Shown: piece by piece, positions 56,165-64,000 of the stretch
Layout of the letters: every line of letters starts with the position of its first letter
Position numbering within the stretch: the stretch's first letter is position 1
Origin: Rhabdophis nuchalis
Taxonomy: Eukaryota; Chordata; Lepidosauria; Squamata; Natricidae
Length of the DNA: 64,000 bases
Reading direction: 5' to 3'
NCBI GenBank assembly: GCA_039707465.1
Contig: CM077644.1
Location: 102,005,375 to 102,069,374 of the forward strand
Program-made: the position numbers and the translations under genes
Notes under the pieces: generated by a model
The model's input: only the letters and a program-made list of their open reading frames with translations
Database searches by the model: none
Told to the model about the DNA's origin: nothing

Positions 56165-57361
56165 GATTTCCCTGAGGAAAAGGCTGCAATTCAAGCGGTG
56201 GAATATATGGTTTGAATGCAGAAGGATTGAGCTCATAGTACCATATAAAAAGTGAAAATGCTCCTGTCTTATATCAAGGAGTCATTAATGGTTGTATAAT
56301 CTGTGTTGCCCTCCAGGGTTATCTTTCTCAGAATTTTCATCCAATATTGTCAGTTGGTTACGTCTTGTGAAAATTGTACAGAGAAACACATGAAAGCACC
56401 AGTCTGGGGAAGGTTAATATTTGCTAGATGCTTGATTTTATGTTTGCTGTTGCAGGTGTTCATTATTTATACCCATCTGTCAATTTTATTTTATTAAACA
56501 TAATCTAATTCCCGAAATATTTGCAGTTTGTTTGAAATCCAGAAGGTATGGGTGGGTTTTAGTTCACAAAAAAATTATATATGTATAAAAAGTCAGAATA
56601 GGAACGTAGGAAAGGCTGTAATTGGGATCAAATACTCCTGATGCATGACAGAAGGTGTGACTTTGTTTCTTCTCCATCAGCTGAGCTCTTCGGAGGAAAG
56701 CAGGTTGTCTGGGCATAGAGCTGTCCGCTTTTCTTCCCAGGATGTGTTTTCTATTTGGCCTGTATCTTTAAGGTGTCAGCTTATCAGACCCTGGCATGGC
56801 CTCCATATATTCTTGCTTGACAGAGGTCAAAGCTTGGGCCTTTCAATGAGTCCTTGGAGCCAAATTGTCAAACCAAATGCAAGCTGCTCCACTTCCTGTT
56901 TATGCTGCTGCTGAGTTACATATCCGGACTTGCTTGTCTTCAGCTGCAGGTTTTTCCATATTCTTTAGGAGATCTCTTTCTTCTAATGGTTCCTTATCAC
57001 TTAAATAAGCTGCTGGAAGTTTGCTGAATCCTGTTTTACTTAGTGCATGCTAATTATTGAATTAATTCAAACTATATTGCATTACAAAAGGATAAGTCAA
57101 CCACTTGTGTTAGCAGAAAAGATGTTAAAGTAGTATTTTTATTTGAACTTTATTACTTCTCAGTGATACTTCCTGATAGAGGAGATTAGGTACAATCTCC
57201 CTTGGATATAAATAAATATTCGCAGTTTTATAAATGGCAGCATGCTTAAAAGGGTTGATTGTGCAATCCTTACTGTTTCAACCTTATGTTTTGCTGACAT
57301 CCACTGATTATTTTAATTATCTTTGTTTAAACCTGGGTGGATTCTCCAGTTAGCATACCCC
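56165..57361. other. Unique AT-rich stretch, no gene seen
   Basis: No recognised exon. Short frames at 56303-56497 and 56645-56914 have no domain content. Confidence 0.4.
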
Positions 57362-57440
57362 ATCCTATATTTATTTATTTTATTTATTTTAATCATATTT
57401 ATATCCCGCCCTTCTCCACGAAGGACCCAGGGCGGCTTTG
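57362..57440 (-). mobile_element. Very short L2 3' end
   Basis: ATTTATTTATTTTATTTA is followed by TATATCCCGCCCTTCTCC and GGACCCAGGGCGGC. This is the reverse complement of the same 3' UTR signature as the 16984 and 34075 L2 copies. Only about 80 bp of the 3' end is present. Confidence 0.85.
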
Positions 57441-57534
57441 ATATATTGACATCAAAGTTTTCAGCTAAGTGATAAAAGAAATTCCTACTTTAGATGATGA
57501 CAGGGGCAAACCATGTGGATTCTAGAAGAGAATA

Positions 57535-57640
57535 TCTATAGCTCAGGGTTGAAGTGTAGAGTCCTTGGTGCTCCATTGGTTGTTTGCTTGCAGATGCTTC
57601 ATTACCCAACTAGGTAACATCATCAGTATGAGTAGGTTGA
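57535..57640 (+). repeat. Half of the 6580-6775 hairpin repeat
   Basis: CTCAGGGTTGAAGTGTAGAG, GTTTGCTTGCAGATGCTTCA and TTACCCAACTAGGTAACATC match the left arm of the 6580 repeat. The right arm is absent. Confidence 0.6.
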
Positions 57641-57814
57641 TTACTTCCTGTATAGATACAATACCCTGCCCTGCCAATATTGGTGGTGTTTTTTTTTTAT
57701 TAGACAATTGTGTATCTGCTTGATTGTTTGTCTCCTTAATAGTTCCTTGATTAAGGTATGCGGACTCTACTCTATAAAGAGCTCATTGATTTACTCATAA
57801 CTTCCAGGAGCTGA

Positions 57815-58089
57815 GATTTGGTAAGAACTGGTAGTGGTGGCGGCGGGAGGCAAAAGCATTGTGCATGCGCAGAAGTGAACCAGTAGTAAAAAAAAAAAAG
57901 GAAACCCATCATGTGATTACTTTTTGCAAACTTCTGACAACCAAAATCAATGGGGAGCTTCACTTAGTAACATAACTATTCACTTAACAGCAGTGGTCAT
58001 AAAATGGGCCAAAACTCACCTAACAATTTTTCCCCTTGCCAACAGAAATTTTGGGCTCATTTGTGATCCTAAGTCGAGGGTTACCCGTA
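57815..58089 (-). mobile_element. Chimera: hAT MITE piece joined to MITE-A copy 8
   Basis: 57815-57895 (AACTGGTAGTGGTGG, AAGTGAACCAGTAGTAAA) resembles the end of the 54454-type hAT MITE. Directly after an A run, 57905-58089 is the second half of a MITE-A in opposite orientation (ATCATGTGATTACTTTTTGC, AATTTTGGGCTCATTTGTGA, AAGTCGAGGGTTACCCGTA). The first half of that MITE-A is missing. Confidence 0.65.
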
Positions 58090-59064
58090 TAAGAAAAATA
58101 CAGGAGTGTTTTTGAAAATATGTGTCAACTACCTTCTTGTTCAGACATAAAATAGATTTTAGTGCAATCACAGCTTATTTTGCATTAAAAATTCACTTAT
58201 AAAGGGGTAGGTGCGTCTTTCTTACACAGGGAAACCATCATATACTCTAAATCACATTTGTCAGTTACAGGAAAAGATAATATATAAAGAAAGTTTCCTT
58301 TTGAGATTTTGAGAACTACATAAATAGCAAAAAATGATATTATTTTTAATTATTTTTTACTTTCCAGCTACCAAACAATCTAAAAACTAAGTAACAAAAT
58401 CAGTATAACTTTAATTCTCATCTACCCTGATTAAAGATGTGTTCTCATTAATAAATCAAGTAATGGTACATCTTCTCATTAATCCAAAAGAAAATTAGAT
58501 GATTCTAGACATATGGGATTAATTTCTTTAAGATATAACTATAACTTTTCTTGGGCTGTTACAATTAATGTTGAAATCTCTCTGAGATGGCATTTTGATT
58601 TATAAAAAGAGAAGATTAAAGTTTGAAGGATTTTATTAGTTGAACAGCAGTATTCCACAAATATAATTGACACCTGGTATCTGCCCAGAGACTATGTAAT
58701 AAAAAGGGCAAGGTAATGTGGGCACATAAAGATTGAAAAAAGAAATCCACACACCTCTTCCTTCCGTCATAAATTGTGACCCCAGATTTCATATTTAGCT
58801 GTTTGAAAGATTCATATGTCATGTTTGAAAGAATCTTCTACTTCAATTAAATAAAAGTTTCCAGGTGCTTCCAAATCTTGTCATTGAAATGCAGTCACAA
58901 TAAGGCAGAATGGAGAAATTGTAACCGTTGGCATTAAAAATCAAGGCAAATTTACTATGAGAATTAGAAACACCAGAAAATATGCCATTGTATTGAAAGA
59001 TAATAACAAGACCCTGTGTCAGCATACACCATTCTTGGTCAAAAGGGAGGAGGTGCAGGGGATG
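58090..59064. other. AT-rich stretch, no gene seen
   Basis: No recognised repeat or exon. Confidence 0.45.
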
Positions 59065-59072
59065 CTATAGGT

Positions 59073-59610
59073 CAGTGATGGCAAACCTTTTTCACCTCGG
59101 GTGCCTAAAGCATACACGCTTGCGCTATTGTGCACGCTCGGGTGCCCACCCCCATAATTTAATGCCTCCCATGCGATGTCCCCTGAGAATACATGTGTGA
59201 CACCCCTGCTGTCCAGCACATATACACACAGATTTTTTGGAGCCTGGGGAGGGCAAAAATTGCCTCCCCCAGAGACCGGAAACAGCCCGTTTATTGGCTT
59301 CTGGTGGGCCCAATAGGTCCATTTTTCACCCTCCCAAGGCTGCAGAAGCTTTCTAGGAGCCTGGGGAGGGTGAGAAAAGGCCCAACGCACAAACCAAAAG
59401 TTCAGAAATGGATTTCCAGGTTACTCGTTGCACCATTTTTTCTCCCTCTGGAGGCTTCAGGAGGGCAAAAAATGGCTGAAAATCAAGGCTGCAAATCAGC
59501 TGGCCAGCATGCTCATGTGCGCTGGAGCTGACAGGGCAACACCTCGCGTGCCTTCAGAAATGGCTTTGTGTGCCATCTGTGGCACCCGTGCCATAGGTTC
59601 GCCATCATGG
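59073..59610. mobile_element. hAT MITE, 538 bp (GATGGTGAACC family, copy 3)
   Basis: Begins CAGTGATGGCAAACC and ends GGTTCGCCATCATGG, flanked by CTATAGGT (59065-59072) and CTATAAGT (59611-59618). The interior shares GGAGCCTGGGGAGGG segments with copy 2. No transposase. A 123-codon minus frame spans part of it and is incidental. Confidence 0.92.
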
Positions 59611-59760
59611 CTATAAGTTATTATTTGATTTTTTTTTTCTATCACAGCTCCAATCAGCCCTGGACAGAGTTGTCATTTATATTTCCATATCTCTGTAAAC
59701 TATTTTGAAATTAACATAGTTACTTCTTCAGTTGTCACATTTGGAGCATTTTAACAAATG

Positions 59761-60126
59761 CTTGAAGGGACGCGGTGGCTCAGTAGCTAAGATGCTGAGC
59801 TTGTTGATCAGAAAGGTCGGTAGTTTGGTAGTTCAAATCCCTAGCACCATGTAACAGAGTGAGCTCCTGTTACTTGTCCCAGTTTCTGCCAACCTAGCAG
59901 TATGTAAAAAATGCAAGTATGTAAAAATGCAAGTAGAAAAATAGGAACCACCTTTGGTGGCAAGGTTCCGTGTACCTTTGGCATTTAGTCCTGCTGGCCA
60001 CATGACAATGGAGATGTCTTTGGACAGTGCTAGATCTTTGGCTTTGAAACGGAGATGATCACCGCCTCCTAGAGTCGGGAATGACTAGCACATATATACG
60101 AGGGAAGCCTTTACCTTTACCTTACC
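59761..60126 (+). mobile_element. Sauria-type SINE, full-length with target duplication
   Basis: GGGACGCGGTGGCTCAGTAG (A box region) and TAGTTCAAATCCC (B box) make the tRNA-like head. The middle has ACTTGTCCCAGTTTCTGCCA and CACCTTTGGTGGCAAGGTTC, and the Bov-B-like end has AGAGTCGGGAATGACTAGCA and repeated CCTTTA units. Direct repeats TTAACAAATG lie at 59751-59760 and 60127-60136. A 17 bp tandem duplication (GTATGTAAAAATGCAA) sits in its middle, near 59890-59930. Confidence 0.93.
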
Positions 60127-60159
60127 TTAACAAATGTACAAATAGCAGTAACTGCAAGT

Positions 60160-60800
60160 AGGACCTTGGAGTCCTAGTAGACAATCACATATCAGCCAAG
60201 TGTATGCTCAGCTGCCCAGAAAGCCCGTGCAATCCTAGGCTGCATTAACAAAGCGATAGAATTAAGATCATGTGAACGCCTTGGTAAGACTACACTTGGA
60301 ATCCTGCATCCAGTTTTGGTCACCACAGTATAAAAAGATGTTGAGACTCTGGAAAGAATGCAGAGAATACCAACAAAAATGATTAGGGGGCTAGAGCCTA
60401 AAACATATGAAGAACAGTTACAGGAATGGGGTATATCTAGTCTAATGAAAAGAAGGATTGGGGGGACGTGATAGCAGTGTTCCAATATTTGAGGGACTGT
60501 CACAAAGAAGAGGAGATCAACTTGTTTTCCAAAACACCAGAAGGAAGAACAAGAAGCAATGGATAGAAACTTATCAAGGAGAGAAGCAACCTAGAACTAA
60601 GGAGCAATTTCCTGACACTGAGAACAATCAATCAGTGGAACAGCTTGCCTTCAAAAGTTGTGGTTGCTCCATCACTGGAGGCTTTTAAGAAGAGACTGGG
60701 CAGCTGTTTGCCTGAAATGTTACAGAGTCCCTTGTTTGACCAGGGAGTTGGGAGTAGAAAATCTCCAAGGTCCCTTCCAACTCTGATGTGCTATGTTTTA
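60160..60800 (+). mobile_element. CR1 LINE, 3' portion
   Basis: Plus-strand CR1 covering the end of ORF2 and the 3' UTR: GACCTTGGAGTCCTAGTAGA, AATCCTAGGCTGCATTAACA, CCAGTTTTGGTCACCACAGT, ATGCAGAGAATACCAACAAA and GGTCCCTTCCAACTCTGATG. It is the same region, in the opposite orientation, as the 42902-43410 copy but extends further upstream. The codons are broken by several shifts. It starts 24 bp after the SINE target duplication. Confidence 0.9.
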
Positions 60801-60984
60801 AATGAAGATGGCAGCTCCTGGACACAACTTTTCAAGGCTGTTCAGAATACAGCCACATTGTGCTATATATTCTATTGAGTATGCATATGTTTAATTCCTG
60901 CTACTTTCAATAAATCAGATTAACTGAACCCATTAACACTAGCAAGGATATAATATGTTCTAGACAGCTTGTAAAAAAATATGA

Positions 60985-61090
60985 AACAATGACTTCATTG
61001 ATTCTCAGTCATCAAGGCCATGATTGTCCCAAAGGTGTTTTTTCCTTGAAGATGTTTCACTTCTCATCCAGGAAGCTTCTTAAAAATATT
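60985..61090 (-). repeat. Second copy of the 41395 repeat
   Basis: GATTCTCAGTCATCAAGGCC, TTTCCTTGAAGATGTTTCAC and TCTCATCCAGGAAGCTTCTT form the reverse complement of blocks at 41395-41560. Shorter than the first copy. Confidence 0.6.
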
Positions 61091-61328
61091 TTCCTGAAAA
61101 TAGTGTGCTTTAAAGAAAGAAACTTTTTAGGTTATTTGTTTTAAAGTCTGAGTCTAGACTAGATCTTTTACATCTAATGTCTTGCAGATATATTGGGAGT
61201 TCAAGGCCCAAATTTCGCAGCCAGCATGACCAACCAATGTGTTGGGTGGGAATTCTGGCTGATTATATATACTGTATCTTGTTTGGAGACTTCCAGTTGG
61301 GGAAGGCTGGGCTGAATATTCCCTTAAT
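61091..61328. other. Unassigned sequence
   Basis: No gene or repeat recognised between the repeat at 60985 and the L2 tail. Confidence 0.4.
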
Positions 61329-61348
61329 AATAGATAGATAGATAGATT
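61329..61348 (-). repeat. (GATA)n at the L2 tail
   Basis: About five GATA units on the plus strand, (CTAT)n as read from the L2 strand, directly after the L2 3' end. Confidence 0.95.
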
Positions 61349-61522
61349 TTATTTTTCTATACCACGTCCTCTCCCCAGGGGGACTCGGAGCGGTGCACAG
61401 GGAAAATTAAAACAACATAAAATATATACATAAATAAATACAATAAAAACAAATTAAATCAACTGTCCCTGCACTAAAATCCCCATTTTAAAATTAACAT
61501 TCCCTAACCCCTGAGGTAGAGA

Positions 61523-62233
61523 CTAACCTAGGCCGGCCAAGCAGAAAAAGTGAGTTTTTAATTTCTGACGGAAGGAGCGGAGGTCCGTAGTTGTTCTAAT
61601 GTCGGGGGGAAGGTCGTTCCAGAGGGCTGGGCCCGCCACAGAGAAGGCCCTTCCCCTGGGCGTCGCCCGCTGACAAAGTCTAGTGGACGGCACCCGGAGA
61701 AGTCCCTCTCTGTGGGAGCGAATCGGCCGGGAAGATGTATGGGGCAGAATCCGATCCCGCAGATAGCTAGGTCCCGAGCCATGGAGCGCTTTAAAGATGA
61801 GAACTAACACCTTGAAGCGCACCCGAAAGACGACAGGTAGCCAGTGCAGCTCGCGCAAGAGCGGTGTTACATGGGTATACCTTGCGGTACCCATTATTGC
61901 TCGCGCGGCTGCATTCTGGACCAGCTGAAGTCTTCGGGTGCACCTCAAGGGGAGCCCCATGTAGAGAGAGTTACAATAGTCCAGTCGGGATGTCACGAGA
62001 GCATGAGTGACTGTGCGAAGGGCGTCCCGATCCAATAGGGGGCGCAACTGGCGAACCAGGCGAACCTGGTAAAACGCCCTCCTGGCCACGGCTGTCACTT
62101 GATCTTCCATGGACAGCCGGGCATCCAGGAGGACACCCAAGTTGCGCACCCCATCCACAGGGGCAAGATGTTGGCCCTTATGGCCAGCGATGGAATCAGC
62201 TGGTTGAATCGGGCAGCCGGAAACCACAGCCAC
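61523..62233 (-). pseudogene. L2 ORF2, C-terminal frame (236 codons)
   Basis: Continues the L2 ORF2 in another frame after the shift near 62180. Segments shared with other copies: NLGVLLDARLSMEDQV, RRAFYQVRLVRQLRPLLDRD, ALVTSRLDYCNSLYMGLPLR, LLRELHWLPVVFRVRFKVL, GPALWNDLPPDI and an end at CLAGLG. L2-type LINEs share this region C-terminal to the reverse transcriptase; its role is not well defined. The first ATG in this frame lies in sequence that is out of frame relative to the family, so it is not a true start. Reads intact to its stop. Confidence 0.93.
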
Positions 62234-63621
62234 TCGGTCTTGGTCGGGTTGAGTCTGAGTCCGTTACTTCCCATCCAGATCCGTACGGCTTCCAGGCACT
62301 GGCACATCACCGCTACGGCATCGTTGGGGTGGCTTGGGGTAGATATATACAGCTGAGTATCATCAGCGTAGAGATGGTACTCTACCCCAAAGCCACGGAT
62401 GATCTCACCCAGCGGCTTCATATATGTGTTGAACAGGAGAGGCGAGAGGACCGACCCCTGAGGAACCCCACATGTGAGGGGTCTCGAGGTCGACCTCTGC
62501 TCTCCTGCCAACACAAATTGCGATCGGCCAGAGAGGTAGGAGGAGAACCACCGTAAAACGGTGCCTCCCACCCCCAACCCCTCCAGCCGATGCAATAGGA
62601 TACCATGGTCGATGGTATCGAAAGCCGCCGAGAGGTCTAATAGGACCAGGATGGAGGAGCAACCCCCATCTCTGGCCCTCCAGAGATCATCAACCAACGC
62701 GACCAATGCCGTCTCGGTGCTATGCCCGGGCCGAAAGCCGGACTGGCACGGGTCTAGATAATCAACTTCCTCCAGGTGACGGGGAAACTGTTGTGCCACC
62801 ACACTCTCAACAACCTTCGCCAAAAAGGGAAGGTTGGAGACTGGACGATAGTTGGTTAATAAAGCTGGATCCAAAGAGGGCTTCTTAAGGAGGGGCCTCA
62901 CCATGGTCTCTTTTAGGGAAGCAGGTAAGGCACCCTCACTTAAGGATGCGTTGACAACCTCTTGGAGCCAGCCTCGTGTCACCTCCCAGGATGCCAGTAC
63001 AAGCCAGGAGGGACACGGGTCCAATAAACATGTGGTGGCTCGCAGTCGCCCACGTAACCTGTCCATATCCTCGGAAGTAACGGAGTCAAACTCCTCCCAA
63101 ACAAGATCTGTCTCGTGGCATCCCACTGGGCCATCAATGGAGGCTAACTCATTCTGTATCTGAGCGATTTTCTCCTGCAGAAAAATCACAAATTCCTCTG
63201 CTCTACCCTGTAGCGGGGCTTCCCGCACCCTCTGTTGAAGGAGGGAGCGGGTCACCCTAAACAGGGCGGCAGGGCGGTTTTCTGCGGATGCTATGAGAGT
63301 GGCACAATGATGACGTTTGGCCACTCTCAGCGCCACAATGTAAGTCCGTAAATGGGCTCTTACCTGTGTCCGGTCAGATTCAGAACGGATAGCCCTCCAT
63401 CTTCTCTCTAGGCATCTCTTGTGGCGTTTCATCACCCTCAGCTCCTCGGTAAACCAAGGAGCCAGGGTGGCTCGCCGCCACAAGAGAGGCCGCAAGGGCG
63501 CGACCCGATCCAAGGCTCCCGTGGTCGCAATATTCCATGCGGCCACGAGGTCCTCCATCGGGGCGCGGGTCAGGGGTACAGGAAGTGGCCCAAGCGCCGT
63601 CTGGAACCCATCAGGGTCCAT
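62095..63621 (-). pseudogene. L2 ORF2, reverse transcriptase frame (508 codons)
   Basis: The longest frame in the window. Residues 1-220 are the linker between the missing endonuclease and the RT (with WFTEELRVMKRHKRCLERRW at about 56-75). The RT core follows: VRPLLKKPSLDP at about 241, FRPGHSTETALVALVDDLW at about 296-314, motif A LLDLSAAFDTID at about 327-338, motif B GVPQGSVLSP at about 385-394, and catalytic YADD at about 418-421. KTEWLWFPAA at about 461-470 precedes a one-base frameshift at about residue 481. The catalytic residues are intact. Without the endonuclease and with the shift it cannot mobilise itself. The first methionine is an internal one, because the frame is truncated upstream. 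Confidence 0.95.
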
Positions 63622-63642
63622 CAGGCGCCTGGGGCGCCTGAG

Positions 63643-64000
63643 TGATGATCACAAGTACCCCTTTGATCTTCTGGCCATTTGTCACAATGCTTATATTTCT
63701 TTTATAATAAAAACATGTAAGTCTTTTAAAAAGCAGCTGGAATGTAAAGAAGCACATCTTACCAAGTTTGGCAGGCAGACAAACAATTTGTTATGAGTTT
63801 CAAAGCCTTCTTCTTTCATCAATGGTAGAACAGAAAAGGATGCTGGGAAAATCTGATTTCCATTTTTACTGTTGAATGAGCAAGTTGATGGACAATGTCA
63901 GGAAAATTCAGGGGTGTGCTGCCAACTTGTTTACAAGGGAATCTCTGGTCACAAATGGGGTGGGGATAAGAATATATTTTATTTGGTGACTCAGAAAAAC
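63643..64000. other. Unassigned sequence at the right edge
   Basis: AT-rich, with nothing recognised between the truncated L2 5' end and the window end. Confidence 0.45.

Larger units (their letters stand above)
61329..63642 (-). mobile_element. L2-clade LINE, 2.3 kb, most complete in the window
   Basis: The minus-strand L2 runs from the linker between endonuclease and reverse transcriptase (63642) through the RT, the C-terminal region, a 3' UTR (about 61520-61350, signature GTGCACCGCTCCGAGTCCC) and a (CTAT)n tail (61348-61329). The endonuclease is missing through 5' truncation at about 63642. It belongs to the same subfamily as the 2093-2517 copy, which has a (TTA)n tail. Two long frames, broken only once, indicate a fairly young insertion. 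Confidence 0.95.

Overview
The window looks like 64 kb of AT-rich, gene-poor nuclear DNA from a squamate reptile, most likely a snake. This rests on repeat content, not on a host gene. The repeats include L2-clade and CR1 LINEs, an L1 lineage, tRNA-derived SINEs with a Bov-B-like 3' end (Sauria type), many non-autonomous hAT and TA-duplicating elements, and LINE 3' ends that run into (TTA)n, (AAAT)n, (GATA)n and (TTCTA)n microsatellites. I recognise no host protein-coding exon, rRNA, standalone tRNA or CRISPR array. No bacterial-style operon or ribosome binding site applies here.

Layout. 1-6.2 kb: an L2 fragment at the left edge, an L2 3' end with a (TTA)n tail, a LINE 3' end, and two copies of a roughly 385 bp MITE (called MITE-A here; eight copies in the window). 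6.2-17.4 kb: a hairpin repeat, a Tigger-like MITE, a third MITE-A, a 1.5 kb hAT element filled with polypyrimidine and nested inverted repeats, a 274 bp hAT MITE, an L2 reverse transcriptase fragment and an L2 3' end. 17.4-28.8 kb: a 1.47 kb L2 copy on the plus strand, otherwise mostly unique AT-rich sequence with two Sauria-type SINEs. 28.8-37.4 kb is the densest block. It holds a palindromic hAT, a MITE-A split by a solo LTR, a complete L1-type insertion that carries only ORF1, two further hAT elements, two tandem L2 3' ends, two more MITE-A copies and a MIR-like SINE. 37.4-45.3 kb: a second Tigger-like MITE, a twin of the palindromic hAT, a third hAT family member, a CR1 and several simple repeats. 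45.9-53.0 kb is almost free of recognisable repeats and is the best place to look for conserved regulatory DNA. 53.0-64 kb: more MITEs and SINEs, a CR1, and the largest coding remnant, an L2 ORF2 (about 730 codons in two frames) on the minus strand.

How the parts relate. The coding capacity is all retrotransposon-derived: L1 ORF1p (269 aa, intact) and several L2 reverse transcriptase remnants in different states of decay. The non-autonomous DNA elements carry no transposase. They depend, or depended, on hAT and Tc1/mariner/pogo-type enzymes encoded elsewhere. Nine hAT-like insertions retain recognisable 8 bp target duplications, and eight of the nine have TA in the centre, which points to Buster-type hAT transposases. 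The most notable item is the ORF1-only L1 insertion at 30735-32726. It has 17 bp flanking duplications and parallels the mammalian half-L1 (HAL1) elements.
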